DNA of 51,397 bases from Oscillospiraceae bacterium (GCA_015067605.1 SVME01000004.1:1-51397); one strand, 5' to 3'; numbered from the stretch's first letter, positions 1 to 11,438 are shown. Notes: generated by a model from the letters alone, not told the origin. A program made the numbers and translations.

Positions 1-150
1 CCCTCTGGGAGAGGTGCCCCAGTGCGCACACTGGGGCGGAGAGGGTATATAAAGCATCGAAAACCCTCTCAGTCACCGCCTTCGGCGGTGCCAGCTCTCC
101 CAGAGGGAGAGCCAAGGCGGCTTCGCCGCTAATGCGCTAAACGATAATTT
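1..150. repeat. TIR element copy, left part cut by window edge
   Basis: This is the right-hand 150 bases of a dispersed 191-bp element, nearly identical to the copies at 1875-2065 and (inverted) 13210-13400. It ends in GCTAAACGATAATTT, the reverse complement of the family's terminal inverted repeat AAATTATCGTTTAGC. The core holds nested hairpins: CCCCAGTG/CACTGGGG, CACCGCC/GGCGGTG, and an outer pairing of CCCTCTGGGAGAG with CTCTCCCAGAGGG. There is no open reading frame. Confidence 0.9.
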
Positions 151-178
151 AGCATTCCATAACGATTGCAAATACATA

Positions 179-214
179 CAAAAAGTCCGCACTACGCTTA
201 CGCAGTGCGGACTT
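179..214 (-). terminator. rho-independent terminator of rpmE
   Basis: An 11-bp perfect stem (AAGTCCGCACT with AGTGCGGACTT, 10-base loop) starts 4 bases past the rpmE stop. Read on the minus strand the stem is followed by a run of T, which is a classical intrinsic terminator. Confidence 0.85.
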
Positions 215-218
215 CTCA

Positions 219-419
219 TTACTTCAGGCCAAAACGCTTGTTGAAACGATCAACACGTCCACCGGTGTCAACCAGCTTCTGCTTGCCGGTATAGAAAGGG
301 TGGCACTTGGAGCAAATTTCAACACGGATGTCCTTCTTGGTGGAGCCAGTCGTAAAGACGTTGCCACAAGCACAGCGAATGGTGGTCTGCTCATAGTTGG
401 GATGGATGCCTTCTCTCAT
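219..419 (-). CDS. rpmE: 50S ribosomal protein L31 (zinc-binding form)
   Basis: A 66-residue protein of the usual L31 length. It begins MREGIHPNY and has the Cys pairs CAC and CSKC followed by HPFYTGKQ, which are the zinc ligands and signature of the zinc-containing (C+) L31 form. It binds the large ribosomal subunit at the central protuberance. The ATG at 419 is preceded by AGAGGTG about 5 bases upstream; an in-frame extension to 512 would overlap the promoter at 484-512 and is rejected. The gene is monocistronic, with its own promoter and terminator. The zinc form is often replaced by a zinc-free paralogue under zinc limitation; none is seen here. Confidence 0.95.
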   Translation of the reverse strand: MREGIHPNYEQTTIRCACGNVFTTGSTKKDIRVEICSKCHPFYTGKQKLVDTGGRVDRFNKRFGLK

Positions 420-483
420 TTCGTTCACCTCTTTCTTATCAGTTAAAGGGCATAGAAACCCTAGCAATTTCAATCGCCCGAAC

Positions 484-512
484 ATCATAACACATCTGAA
501 ACCAGATTGCAA
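484..512 (-). promoter_or_regulatory. sigma-A promoter of rpmE
   Basis: On the minus strand, -35 TTGCAA (507-512) and -10 TATGAT (484-489) are separated by exactly 17 bases. The expected start of transcription leaves a leader of about 55-60 bases before the rpmE ATG. Confidence 0.7.
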
Positions 513-538
513 GTGTTTTTTTCGGAAATTTACAATTT

Positions 539-1762
539 TCAGAACGCCCAGTTGCCATTTCTGAAAATCGGCACCACTTTGCCGTCAGCGCAGATGGCAT
601 CGATGTTCATGCTGTCACAGCCAATCATGAAATCCTCATGCACCATGGACTCGTTGATGCCCAGCGCACGGCACTCCTCCAGCGTCTTAGAGTGGTTGTC
701 ACGGATGGTGTCCGTGAAGCCGGCCCCTACTGCCAGATGGCAGGCGGCATTCTCATCAAACAGGGTGCTATAAAACAGCAGGCCGCTCTCGCAGATGGGG
801 CTGCGCTGGGGTACAAGGGCACATTCGCCCAGATAGCTGGCTCCTTCATCCATGGACAGCATGGTATTCAGCAGCTCCTCGCCCACCTCGGCGTGAGCCT
901 CCACCACCTTACCGTTCTCGAAACGCATGGAGAAATTATCAATCAACTGACCCTCATAGGACAAGGGTTTCGTGGAATAGACGATGCCCTCTGCCTTACC
1001 CTTCATGGGAGAAATGAAGCACTCCTCCGTGGGGATATTGGGGTTGAACACGATGCCCTGACGGCTCTTTTCCGCACCGCCGCAGAACATCGCCTCGGGA
1101 ATCATGCCCACGGTCAGGTCGGTGCCGTTGTCGGCGGTATAGTGCAACTCACGGATGCCCAGACTGTTCAAATAATCGCAACGGGCACGGAGGTCTGCAT
1201 TATGGTTTTCCCACGCCTGAATGGGATTCTCATCCACACGGGAAGTGGTCAAAATGGCCTCCCATAGCTTCTCGATGGCCTTGCCCTTGGGCAGACCGGG
1301 GAACACCTTCTTCGCCCATGCGGCACCGGGAACAGCGGCGATGCACCACTGCTGCTTGCCGTCACGGTCGTCGATATAGGGCTTCAGTATGGGATAGGAC
1401 AGCTTACGAGCCTTCGCCATCTTCTCGGTGTTCACGCCCTTTAGTCCGTCCGGATCCTCAGAAATCAAGTACAGCCGGCAAGGCAGCGTATCGCAATAAT
1501 ACTGCTGACGGGCCTTCTGCCACTCCGGCACCTCGCCCATGGTCTTGACGCTCTGGTAACGGGCGTGGAGCTTCTGCAAGGGCTGGTAGTTCCACTGGAC
1601 GGTGACCTGACGGGCCTTGGCCTTATAGCACTCCTCCACTACCAGTTTCACAAACTCCGGCTGATCCAAATCCGCCATCACCAGCACATCCTGCCCCTTC
1701 TGAACATTGATACCGGTGCGGACAATCAGTCGGGCATATTCACGCAATACGGTCTTTTTCAT
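539..1762 (-). CDS. M29 family aminopeptidase
   Basis: A 407-residue cytosolic metallo-aminopeptidase of the M29 (AmpS/PepS, thermophilic aminopeptidase) family, at the usual family length of about 410. M29 enzymes release N-terminal residues from peptides with two metal ions. The C-terminal half carries the expected ligand region: TEE near 257, GASYLGE near 307, an AACHLA segment, MVHEDFMIG, and the closing GCDSMNIDA. The start at 1762 follows AAGGAG with 8 bases spacing. It is transcribed alone from the promoter at 1792-1820. The assignment to M29 is firm; substrate preference cannot be read. Confidence 0.92.
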   Translation of the reverse strand: MKKTVLREYARLIVRTGINVQKGQDVLVMADLDQPEFVKLVVEECYKAKARQVTVQWNYQPLQKLHARYQSVKTMGEVPEWQKARQQYYCDTLPCRLYLISEDPDGLKGVNTEKMAKARKLSYPILKPYIDDRDGKQQWCIAAVPGAAWAKKVFPGLPKGKAIEKLWEAILTTSRVDENPIQAWENHNADLRARCDYLNSLGIRELHYTADNGTDLTVGMIPEAMFCGGAEKSRQGIVFNPNIPTEECFISPMKGKAEGIVYSTKPLSYEGQLIDNFSMRFENGKVVEAHAEVGEELLNTMLSMDEGASYLGECALVPQRSPICESGLLFYSTLFDENAACHLAVGAGFTDTIRDNHSKTLEECRALGINESMVHEDFMIGCDSMNIDAICADGKVVPIFRNGNWAF

Positions 1763-1791
1763 ATGATACGCTCCTTTGTATGTTTTTTCCT

Positions 1792-1820
1792 ATACTATCA
1801 GATTTTACCCAAATCGTCAA
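1792..1820 (-). promoter_or_regulatory. sigma-A promoter of the M29 aminopeptidase
   Basis: Minus strand: -35 TTGACG (1815-1820), 17-base spacer, -10 TAGTAT (1792-1797), about 30 bases before the start codon. Confidence 0.65.
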
Positions 1821-1874
1821 TGATTGTTGCATTGTTTTTGTTTTTGAGGTATAATGACCCATATTGATTTTGTA

Positions 1875-2065
1875 AAATTATCGTTTAGCGAAGTAGCGTA
1901 CAATCCCTTGCCTCTCCCTCTGGGAGAGGTGCCCCAGTGCGCACACTGGGGCGGAGAGGGTATATAAAGCACCGAAAACCCTCTCAGTCACCGCCTTCGG
2001 CGGTGCCAGCTCTCCCAGAGGGAGAGCCAAGGCGGCTTCGCCGCTAATGCGCTAAACGATAATTT
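1875..2065. repeat. 191-bp TIR element, full-length copy
   Basis: A complete copy bounded by AAATTATCGTTTAGC and GCTAAACGATAATTT. Its core forms two hairpin blocks with matching CCCTCTGGGAGAG/CTCTCCCAGAGGG arms. It is almost identical to 1-150 and 13210-13400, and has no coding capacity. Its right end lies 22 bases before the homocysteine methyltransferase start and it fills most of the 325-base gap there. No obvious -35/-10 pair lies between it and the gene, so the downstream promoter may lie inside the element. Confidence 0.9.
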
Positions 2066-2087
2066 ACCGCAGTGAAGGTGGATGGAT

Positions 2088-2957
2088 ATGCTTACGAAGG
2101 AACAATTTCAGGAGCGGATTCAGGATGGTTTACGGCTTTTGGATGGAGCGACGGGGTCGAATTTGCAAAAGCTGGGGATGCCACGGGGGTGCTGCACAGA
2201 GCAATGGATCCTGGAACATCCAGAGGCGTTGGTTACGTTGCAGCGGCAATATGCCGAAGCCGGCTCTCAGATTCTCTACGCCCCTACCTTTCAGGCGCAG
2301 CCGGTGGCATTGGAAAAAGTGGGACTGGCAGACCAGACAGAGAAAATCAACGAGCAGCTGGTAGCGCTGACCCGTTCCGTTTCCGAAAACTGCCTTGTAG
2401 CAGGGAATTTGACCACGCTGGCCACCTTTACCGACAGTTTTGACGAGGAAAAGTTCGATTTTCTGGTTGAAAACTACCGGCGGCAGATTCGTGGCTTAAT
2501 AGACGGCGGTGCGGATATTCTGGCGGCGGAGACCCTGATGTATCCGCTGGAGGCGGAAGCCATCCTCACCGCTGTAGAACTGGAGGGCGCTGGCGCTGCC
2601 ATGTACACCTTCACCATGCAGCCGGATGGTTCCCTGTTCTCCGGTCGAGAAGCGGGGCCGATTCTACAGGAACTGGAGGATGCCGGCGCCGCCGCTGTGG
2701 GCTTCAACTGCGTGGCGGCGGACATGATGACCCCCTATCTGGTGAGCAAGCTGCGCCGGTATGTGAAAGGGCCGCTGGTGTGCAAGCCCAACGCCGGCGT
2801 GCCGGTGATTGGCGATGACAATGTGGTGCGCTATCCCATGGAACCGGCGGAATTTGCCACCATCATGAGCCAGTGCATCCAAAATGGCGCTACCCTACTG
2901 GGCGGCTGCTGCGGCACAGACCCCCGATTCATCGCCGCTCTGAGGGATTTATCATGA
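2088..2957 (+). CDS. homocysteine S-methyltransferase family protein
   Basis: A 289-residue protein corresponding to the zinc-dependent homocysteine S-methyltransferase domain (the N-terminal module of MetH, also MmuM/BHMT). LLDGATGSNLQ opens the barrel, and the zinc cysteines are GFNC (C208) and GGCC (C274, C275). It transfers a methyl group to homocysteine to make methionine; the donor (S-methylmethionine, betaine or a folate from a partner) cannot be told. An ATG at 2082 also exists, but the AAGGTGG site at 2075-2081 would abut it, whereas it sits 6 bases before 2088. It overlaps birA by ATGA. Confidence 0.9.
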   Translation: MLTKEQFQERIQDGLRLLDGATGSNLQKLGMPRGCCTEQWILEHPEALVTLQRQYAEAGSQILYAPTFQAQPVALEKVGLADQTEKINEQLVALTRSVSENCLVAGNLTTLATFTDSFDEEKFDFLVENYRRQIRGLIDGGADILAAETLMYPLEAEAILTAVELEGAGAAMYTFTMQPDGSLFSGREAGPILQELEDAGAAAVGFNCVAADMMTPYLVSKLRRYVKGPLVCKPNAGVPVIGDDNVVRYPMEPAEFATIMSQCIQNGATLLGGCCGTDPRFIAALRDLS

Positions 2958-3694
2958 TTCACCGCTTTGAAACCGTTGATTCCACCAACATCGTTGCCAA
3001 AGCCATGGCGCTGGAGGGTGCTGCCCATGGCACTGTGGTTTTGGCGGAGCATCAGACTGCCGGACGAGGACGTATGGGGCGCAGCTTCCACTCCCCTGCC
3101 AGTGCCGGAATTTACATGAGCGTCATTCTGCGGCCGTCGTGTCCGCCAACGGCGCTGATGCATTTGACCTGTGCGGTGGCTGTGACTGCTTGCGACGCAG
3201 TGGAGGAAGCGCTGGGCTGGCGACCGGGCATCAAATGGATCAACGATTTGGTAGCGGGCGGCAAAAAGCTGGCTGGTATTCTGACGGAGCTACACATCGA
3301 CCCCAAAACCGGTCTGGTGGACTTCGCCATCGTGGGCATTGGTCTTAACTGCAATCAGCAGCCAGAGGATTTTCCGTCAGAGCTACGGCATATCGCCTGC
3401 TCCGCCGCCATGATTTCAGGTCATCCCATTGATAGAGAGCCTTTGATTTGCGCCATAATCCAGCGGCTGCAAGACTTGGAACTGGAGCACAAGAAACCGA
3501 TTCTTCAGCGGTATCGAAGCGACTGCGTGACGCTGGGGCAGGAGGTGGACGTGATTCGGGGGGACTCTCGCCGCAAGGGATTTGCGTTGGATGTAGATTC
3601 TCAGGGTGCGCTTGTTGTTCGTTTTGAGGATGGGCACACCGAAGCTGTGGATTCCGGCGAGGTTAGTATTCGAGGGCAATTGGGGTATGTTTGA
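2954..3694 (+). CDS. birA: biotin--[acetyl-CoA-carboxylase] ligase
   Basis: A 246-residue biotin protein ligase that makes biotinyl-AMP and attaches biotin to the carboxyl-carrier lysine of biotin enzymes. Motifs: TVDSTN (7-12), the biotinyl-AMP loop GRGRMG (37-42), KWINDL (94-99), GKKLAGIL (103-110), then a small C-terminal SH3-like domain. It has no N-terminal helix-turn-helix, so it is a class I (non-repressor) ligase. Translation starts in an ATGA overlap with the methyltransferase stop, which implies translational coupling. No biotin synthesis or carboxylase gene is nearby. An upstream in-frame extension to 2873 lies inside the previous gene and is rejected. Confidence 0.93.
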   Translation: MIHRFETVDSTNIVAKAMALEGAAHGTVVLAEHQTAGRGRMGRSFHSPASAGIYMSVILRPSCPPTALMHLTCAVAVTACDAVEEALGWRPGIKWINDLVAGGKKLAGILTELHIDPKTGLVDFAIVGIGLNCNQQPEDFPSELRHIACSAAMISGHPIDREPLICAIIQRLQDLELEHKKPILQRYRSDCVTLGQEVDVIRGDSRRKGFALDVDSQGALVVRFEDGHTEAVDSGEVSIRGQLGYV

Positions 3695-3727
3695 CCCTCT
3701 GCGGAGCAAAAATTGTAAAAATACCGG

Positions 3728-3756
3728 TTGCTTTTTTCTCCGGATCTGGTTATAAT
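3728..3756 (+). promoter_or_regulatory. sigma-A promoter of the 92-aa membrane protein
   Basis: -35 TTGCTT (3728-3733), 17-base spacer, consensus -10 TATAAT (3751-3756), about 33 bases before the start codon at 3790. Confidence 0.75.
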
Positions 3757-3789
3757 ATGCATGGGACTTTATAAGGAGGTATTACCACT

Positions 3790-4068
3790 ATGAAAAACTG
3801 GACTGTTATCGTAAAGATTCTGGCCGCTCTGGCTGCCGTTGCTGGCGTTATTTACGTTATCGCTGCTTACGGTGACAAGATTGTTGCCTGGGCAAAGAAG
3901 CTCCTGGGTTGCAACCCCTGCGCCGATTGTGACTGCGAGTGCGAGGAGTGCGACTGCATCGAAGCCGAAGCCGAAGACGAGGCTGTTGCTGAGGAAACTG
4001 AGGAAGTCGCTGAAGAGGCTGCCGAAGAAGAGACCGTTGTGGCTGCTGAGGACGATTTCGAGGGCTAA
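3790..4068 (+). CDS. small membrane protein with Cys cluster and acidic tail
   Basis: A 92-residue protein of unrecognised family. Residues about 5-27 form one hydrophobic helix, followed by a short basic stretch (DKIVAWAKKLLG), a Cys-rich segment with seven cysteines in about 16 residues (CNPCADCDCECEECDC), then a tail of about 38 residues made almost wholly of Glu, Asp, Ala and Val. The Cys segment could bind metal or an Fe-S centre; the tail is likely disordered. It has a very strong AAGGAGG site, its own promoter and its own terminator, so it is probably well expressed. Function unknown. Confidence 0.8.
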   Translation: MKNWTVIVKILAALAAVAGVIYVIAAYGDKIVAWAKKLLGCNPCADCDCECEECDCIEAEAEDEAVAEETEEVAEEAAEEETVVAAEDDFEG

Positions 4069-4080
4069 TTTCAACATACC

Positions 4081-4109
4081 AAAGGCCGGAACGCAAAGTT
4101 CCGGCCTTT
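4081..4109 (+). terminator. terminator after the 92-aa gene
   Basis: A 12-bp perfect stem (AAAGGCCGGAAC with GTTCCGGCCTTT, 5-base loop) lies 12 bases after the stop; the stem itself ends in TTT. Confidence 0.75.
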
Positions 4110-4132
4110 CCCTGCTTATATAGCATTTCCAC

Positions 4133-4227
4133 AAATTATCGTTTAGCACATTAAGCGCCGCAGGCGCGATACCCTCCCCCCGGGGGAAGCGATGCGGCTT
4201 CGCCGCTAGTGCGCTAAACGATAGTTT
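4133..4227. repeat. short (95-bp) TIR element
   Basis: Bounded by AAATTATCGTTTAGC on the left and GCTAAACGATAGTTT (one change) on the right. The interior has short hairpins (GCGCCGCAGGCGC, CCCCCCGGGGG, GCGGCTTCGCCGC) but lacks the large CCCTCTGGGAGAG block of the 191-bp copies, so it is a deleted or distinct core within the same ends. Confidence 0.85.
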
Positions 4228-4241
4228 TACGATGGTTGCTG

Positions 4242-4277
4242 AAAACACCGGAGCTGCGATTGCAGCTCCGGTGTTTT
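4242..4277. terminator. bidirectional terminator at the asnS 3' end
   Basis: A 16-bp perfect stem (AAAACACCGGAGCTGC with GCAGCTCCGGTGTTTT, GATT loop) is flanked by T runs on both strands. It sits 1 base beyond the asnS stop and would also stop transcription coming from the plus-strand side. Confidence 0.85.
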
Positions 4278-4278
4278 T

Positions 4279-5670
4279 TTACAGTTCACAGTTGCCGACG
4301 GTACGGGGGAAGGGCAGCACATCACGGATGTTGCCCATACCGGTCAGGTACATGACACAGCGCTCAAAGCCCAGACCGAAACCGGCGTGACGGGCGGAGC
4401 CGTACTTGCGCAGATCCATATAGAAGCCGTAGTCCTCCGGGTTCATGCCCAGCTCCTCGATACGAGCCTTAAGAATATCGTAGTTATCCTCACGCTGGGA
4501 GCCACCGATAATCTCACCAATGCCGGGAACCAAACAGTCCATGGCCGCAACAGTCTTGCCGTCGGCGTTCAGCTTCATATAGAATGCCTTGATTTCCTTG
4601 GGGTAGTCGGTGACAAACACAGGACGCTTGAACACAACCTCAGTCAAGTAGCGCTCATGCTCGGTCTGCAGGTCACTGCCCCAATGGACAGGATAATCAA
4701 ACTCGGCGTTATGCTTCTCCAGAATCTCGATGGCTTCCGTATAGGTGACACGGCCAAAGTCGGAGTTCATCACATGGTTTAGCCGCTCCAGCAGGCCCTT
4801 ATCCACAAACTGATTGAAGAAGGCCATCTCCTCGGGAGCGTGCTCCAGCACATAGGAAATGATATACTTAATCATATCCTCCGCCAGACGCATATCGTCC
4901 TGCAGGTCTGCAAAGGCGATTTCCGGCTCAATCATCCAGAACTCGGCGGCGTGGCGGGTGGTGTTGGAGTTCTCCGCACGGAAAGTGGGGCCGAAGGTAT
5001 AAATGTTACGGAAGGCCATGGCGAAGGTTTCGCCGTTGAGCTGGCCAGACACGGTCAGGTTGGTGGGCTTGCCGTAGAAGTCCTGAGAGAAATCCACCTT
5101 GCCCTCCTCGGTCTTGGGGATGTTGTTCAAATCCAGCGTGGTGACCTGGAACATCTCGCCGGCACCCTCACAGTCGGAGCCGGTAATCAGCGGGGTATGG
5201 ACGTAGATGAAGTCCCGATCCTGGAAAAACTGGTGGATAGCCATAGCAGCCAGACTGCGGACACGAAATACTGCCTGGAAGGTGTTGGTACGGGGGCGCA
5301 GGTGGGTGATGGTACGCAAAAACTCCATGGAGTGACGCTTGGGCTGCAGAGGGAAATCGCCGGTAGAGGGACCCTCCACCGTGACGGAGGTAGCCTGAAT
5401 CTCGAAAGGCTGCTTGCTATCGGGGGTCAGCACCAGCGTGCCCTTCACAATCAGCGCAGCGCCAATGTTGATTTTGCTGATTTCCTGAAAATTCTCGATA
5501 GAATCGTTATACACCACCTGCACGGGGGTGAAATAGGTGCCGTCGTTGAGAACGATGAAGCCGAACTGCTTGCTGGGACGGCGGTTGCGCACCCAGCCGC
5601 CAACCTCGATTTCGGCACCGGCGTATTTTTCGGTGTTCTTGAAAAGCTCACGAACAGTAATCAGTTCCAT
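4279..5670 (-). CDS. asnS: asparaginyl-tRNA synthetase
   Basis: A 463-residue class IIb aminoacyl-tRNA synthetase that charges tRNA-Asn with asparagine. The N-terminal OB-fold anticodon-binding domain (about 15-110, [17 protein letters not shown]) is followed by the class II catalytic core: motif 2 [21 protein letters not shown] and motif 3 [13 protein letters not shown] near the C-terminus. The segment [12 protein letters not shown] distinguishes AsnS from AspS. Length is normal. Start at 5670 follows AGAGAGGT. It is monocistronic, with its own promoter (5708-5736); no T-box leader is visible in the short leader. Confidence 0.97.
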   Translation of the reverse strand: MELITVRELFKNTEKYAGAEIEVGGWVRNRRPSKQFGFIVLNDGTYFTPVQVVYNDSIENFQEISKINIGAALIVKGTLVLTPDSKQPFEIQATSVTVEGPSTGDFPLQPKRHSMEFLRTITHLRPRTNTFQAVFRVRSLAAMAIHQFFQDRDFIYVHTPLITGSDCEGAGEMFQVTTLDLNNIPKTEEGKVDFSQDFYGKPTNLTVSGQLNGETFAMAFRNIYTFGPTFRAENSNTTRHAAEFWMIEPEIAFADLQDDMRLAEDMIKYIISYVLEHAPEEMAFFNQFVDKGLLERLNHVMNSDFGRVTYTEAIEILEKHNAEFDYPVHWGSDLQTEHERYLTEVVFKRPVFVTDYPKEIKAFYMKLNADGKTVAAMDCLVPGIGEIIGGSQREDNYDILKARIEELGMNPEDYGFYMDLRKYGSARHAGFGLGFERCVMYLTGMGNIRDVLPFPRTVGNCEL

Positions 5671-5707
5671 GATATAAACCTCTCTTGCTAAAGAAATACT
5701 GGGATAA

Positions 5708-5736
5708 AGTATACGCCAAAACAGCGAGATTTACAA
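5708..5736 (-). promoter_or_regulatory. sigma-A promoter of asnS
   Basis: Minus strand: -35 TTGTAA (5731-5736), 17-base spacer, -10 TATACT (5708-5713). Confidence 0.65.
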
Positions 5737-5774
5737 GAGGAAACTGCAAAATTTATGGAAAATCTTAAAAAGAA

Positions 5775-5862
5775 TGTCATTGCGAGGGCCGCAGGCCCGT
5801 GGCAATCCGTTCTCATAACCAGCGGATTGCCACGCCAGTATGCGCACTGGCTCGCAATGACA
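5775..5862. repeat. palindromic GTCATTGCGAG element, complete copy
   Basis: Outer arms TGTCATTGCGAG and CTCGCAATGACA enclose three inner hairpins: GGCCGCAGGCC, a long pair CGTGGCAATCCG/CGGATTGCCACG, and CCAGTATGCGCACTGG. The whole can fold as a cloverleaf. On the minus strand it follows the atpC stop by 7 bases and is followed by a short T run, so it may act as the 3' end of the ATP synthase operon. Partial relatives are at 42275-42338 and 51330-51397. Confidence 0.8.
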
Positions 5863-5869
5863 GAATAAC

Positions 5870-8539
<2,670 letters not shown>

Positions 8540-8554
8540 TGTGTGCCTCCTTCC

Positions 8555-10069
8555 TTATTCGCCCTTGCCGAACTCGGTCAACAGCTCCCGCAGCGCGGAC
8601 TTGAGCTGCTCCTCGTTATTCTTCTCCATCTTGCCGGTGGAGCGGATGGCCTGCAGAACGTTTTCATAGCGAACATCCATATATTCATACAGCCGCTTCT
8701 CAAATTCGGGAACGGCATCCACATCGATGGCGTTCAGATATCCATTGGTCACGGCGTAGATGATACAAACCTGATGTGCAACCTCCACAGGGGCGTTGTT
8801 CTTCTGCTTCAGCACCGCAACGATGCGCTCGCCCAGCGCCAGACGCTGCTTGGTATCCGCATCCAGATCCGAACCAAACTGGGCAAAGCTCTGGAGCTCA
8901 CGGTACTGAGAGTACAGCAGCTTCAACGAGCCGGACACCTTCTTCATGGCCTTCAGCTGGGCATCGCCACCCACACGGGAAACAGAGATACCCGGGTTCA
9001 CGGCGGGCATAATGCCGGCGTTGAACAGCTCGCTTTCCAAGAAAATCTGGCCGTCGGTAATGGAAATGACGTTGGTGGGGATATAAGCAGACACGTCACC
9101 GGCCTGTGTTTCGATGATGGGCAATGCAGTCAGGCTGCCGCCTCCCAGCTCATCGGACATCTGGGCGGCACGCTCCAGCAATCGGGAATGGAGGTAGAAC
9201 ACATCGCCGGGGTAGGCTTCCCGTCCGGGGGGACGGCGAATCAGCAGCGAAATGGCACGGTAGGCCACAGCGTGCTTGCTCAAATCGTCATAAATCACCA
9301 GCACATCCTTGCCTTGTGCCATGAAATGCTCGCCCATGGTACAGCCGGAATAAGGGGCAATGTACTGCATGGGTGCCAGCTCCGAGGCAGTGGCGGACAC
9401 CACGATGGTATAGTCCATGGCACCGCCCAAGGACAGATTTTCCACCACCTGCGCCACGGTAGAACGCTTCTGGCCGATGGCCACATAAATACAGATAACA
9501 TCCTTACCCTTCTGGTTCAGGATGGTGTCGGTGACGATGGTAGTCTTACCGGTCTGGCGGTCGCCGATGATCAGCTCACGCTGGCCACGGCCAATGGGAA
9601 TCATAGAGTCGATGGCCTTGATGCCGGTCTGCAGCGGGCGGGAAACATGCTTACGTTCGATGATGCCCGGTGCGGGGGATTCGATGGGACGGAAGCCCTC
9701 GCTCTCGATGGGACCTTTTCCATCGATGGGCGTGCCCAGCGCATCCACAACACGGCCAATCAGACCCTTGCCCACGGGCACGGACACCACGCGGCCGGTG
9801 CGCTTGACGATATCGCCTTCCTTGATGCCGTTATCGGTGCCGAGGATGACGATGGACACTGTATCCTCCTCCAGATTCTGGGCCATACCGTAGGAGCCGT
9901 TGGGGAACTCCAGCAGCTCGCCGGCCATGCACTTGTCCAGTCCACTGGCCTTGGCAATGCCGTCACCCACCAGAATGACCACACCGGTTTCGCTGGATTC
10001 CATTTTATTCTCGTAGTTCTTGATCTGACTACGGATGATTTTCGTAATTTCTTCGGGTCGTAATTCCAT
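8555..10069 (-). CDS. atpA: F1 ATP synthase alpha subunit
   Basis: A 504-residue non-catalytic, nucleotide-binding subunit of F1. The P-loop GDRQTGKT near 169, the [34 protein letters not shown] signature near 345-375 and the C-terminal helical domain are all present at the usual length. Gaps of 15-18 bases to both neighbours in the operon. Confidence 0.97.
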   Translation of the reverse strand: MELRPEEITKIIRSQIKNYENKMESSETGVVILVGDGIAKASGLDKCMAGELLEFPNGSYGMAQNLEEDTVSIVILGTDNGIKEGDIVKRTGRVVSVPVGKGLIGRVVDALGTPIDGKGPIESEGFRPIESPAPGIIERKHVSRPLQTGIKAIDSMIPIGRGQRELIIGDRQTGKTTIVTDTILNQKGKDVICIYVAIGQKRSTVAQVVENLSLGGAMDYTIVVSATASELAPMQYIAPYSGCTMGEHFMAQGKDVLVIYDDLSKHAVAYRAISLLIRRPPGREAYPGDVFYLHSRLLERAAQMSDELGGGSLTALPIIETQAGDVSAYIPTNVISITDGQIFLESELFNAGIMPAVNPGISVSRVGGDAQLKAMKKVSGSLKLLYSQYRELQSFAQFGSDLDADTKQRLALGERIVAVLKQKNNAPVEVAHQVCIIYAVTNGYLNAIDVDAVPEFEKRLYEYMDVRYENVLQAIRSTGKMEKNNEEQLKSALRELLTEFGKGE

Positions 10070-10087
10070 ACTGTACCTACCTTCTAC

Positions 10088-10627
10088 TTAAAGTACGGTA
10101 TTATTCAGAACATTCCGGATGGCGTCCAGCCGATGAGCCACCGTATCGTCCAGCCGCTTTCCGTCATAATCCAGACGGATGCCGCCCAGCACCTGCGGGT
10201 CGATACGCAGATTCAAATCGATACGCTTGCCGGTAATGGCTGCCAGCTTCTCCGAAAGCCGCTTTTGCTGCTTCGCCGACAGCGCCACTGCCGTAACAAC
10301 CCGAACAGGCAAAATGCCATTGTCCCGATTGTAGCAGTCCCGATAGGCGGCACAACAGTCCGAAAAGTGGCGTATATAGCCTTTTTCGGTAAGAATCTTC
10401 ATAAAATTCAGCAGATATGGCTGAATCTTGCCCCGAAAGCCCTTGTCTAAAATCTGACAACGTTCTTCCTTGGGCAGGTTGGGCGTGCTGAGCAGGCGGA
10501 TATAATCCGGCTCGCTCTCAAAGCTCTGGCGCAGCGCCTCCAGCTCTTCCAGAATCTTGCCGGAGAGCCCCTCGCTCATTGCAAGGTCGTACAGCGCCTG
10601 TCCGTATACACTTCCAGCCTCTGTCAT
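10088..10627 (-). CDS. atpH: ATP synthase delta subunit
   Basis: A 179-residue delta (OSCP) subunit that clamps the peripheral stalk to the top of F1. Six-helix N-domain (VYGQALYDLAMSEGLSGKILEELEAL, LSTPNLPKEERCQILDK) and the C-terminal GGIRLDYDGKRLDDTVAHRLDAI signature. Its start overlaps the end of atpF by 4 bases. Confidence 0.95.
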   Translation of the reverse strand: MTEAGSVYGQALYDLAMSEGLSGKILEELEALRQSFESEPDYIRLLSTPNLPKEERCQILDKGFRGKIQPYLLNFMKILTEKGYIRHFSDCCAAYRDCYNRDNGILPVRVVTAVALSAKQQKRLSEKLAAITGKRIDLNLRIDPQVLGGIRLDYDGKRLDDTVAHRLDAIRNVLNNTVL

Positions 10628-11130
10628 AGGCCGTCACCCAGTCCGTCAATGAACTCGTCCACCAGCTTGCTCTGGTCGGCGGCGCTCAGTTCCCGTCCTA
10701 CCACCTTGCCGGCAATGGCCATGGCGATATCGGAAATCTCATCCTTGGCATCATTCAGCGCCTTCTTCTTTTCCAGCGCAATATCCGCAGATGCCTTGTC
10801 CATAATGGCAGAAGCGTCTGCGTTGGCCTGACGAATGATTTCCTCTTCACGGGCCTGACCACGAGCCACTGCCTCCTTCACGATACGGTCGGAAGTGGCC
10901 TGTGCCGCATCCAGCTTCTGCTGGTACTGGGCCTGCATGGACTCTGCGTCTGCCTTGGCGGCATCCGCATCGGCATACATATCGTCGATTTCCTTCTGCC
11001 GATCCTGAATCATCTTCATGACCGGCTTGAACAGAAATTTCGTACCAACGATGATAACAGTCAGGGTATTGAGCAGTGTAAACAGAGCCGTCCAGAGGTT
11101 CACGCCAATAAAGTCTTCAAAGTACCCCAT
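10624..11130 (-). CDS. atpF: F0 ATP synthase subunit b
   Basis: A 168-residue stator subunit. One membrane helix (about 9-35, NLWTALFTLLNTLTVIIVGTKF) leads into the conserved FLFKPVMKMIQDRQKEID and then a long charged Ala/Glu/Lys-rich dimerising helix. It links subunit a in the membrane to delta on F1. Confidence 0.95.
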   Translation of the reverse strand: MGYFEDFIGVNLWTALFTLLNTLTVIIVGTKFLFKPVMKMIQDRQKEIDDMYADADAAKADAESMQAQYQQKLDAAQATSDRIVKEAVARGQAREEEIIRQANADASAIMDKASADIALEKKKALNDAKDEISDIAMAIAGKVVGRELSAADQSKLVDEFIDGLGDGL

Positions 11131-11154
11131 GCACTTGACTCCTTACCTTTGGAA

Positions 11155-11400
11155 TTACAGGGTGAACAGAATCAGAATCGCAGTAACCAGTGCGTAAATA
11201 CCGGTGGACTCGGTGATAGCACAGCCCAGAATCATGTTGACCCGGAGATTGTCGGCAGCCTCGGGCTGACGGGCCATACCCTCCAGCGCGTGGCTGACAG
11301 CGTTGCCTTCACCAAGTGCAGGGCCGATAGCGCCGATACCCATACAAAGACCGGCACCCAATGCCTTACCCAGAATTGCCAAACCTTCACCAAAACTCAT
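11155..11400 (-). CDS. atpE: F0 ATP synthase subunit c with two-carboxylate ion site
   Basis: An 81-residue hairpin of two membrane helices; several copies form the rotor ring. Polar loop ARQPEA (43-48). The ion carboxylate is E64 in AITESTGIY, followed by S65 and T66 as in sodium-binding rings. In helix 1 the sequence GPALGEG places E31 where the classical Na+ c subunit has Gln32. Together E31 and E64 match the two-carboxylate arrangement described for the Fusobacterium nucleatum Na+ c ring. Sodium coupling is therefore the likelier reading, but it is inference. 38 bases downstream of atpB. Confidence 0.95.
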   Translation of the reverse strand: MSFGEGLAILGKALGAGLCMGIGAIGPALGEGNAVSHALEGMARQPEAADNLRVNMILGCAITESTGIYALVTAILILFTL

Positions 11401-11438
11401 AATGATTATCCTCCTAGATTAAATATTGTATAATGAAA

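Noticed and set aside
5671..5770. Possible T-box riboswitch before asnS
   Set aside because: The leader between the promoter and start is only about 30 bases, far too short for a T-box.
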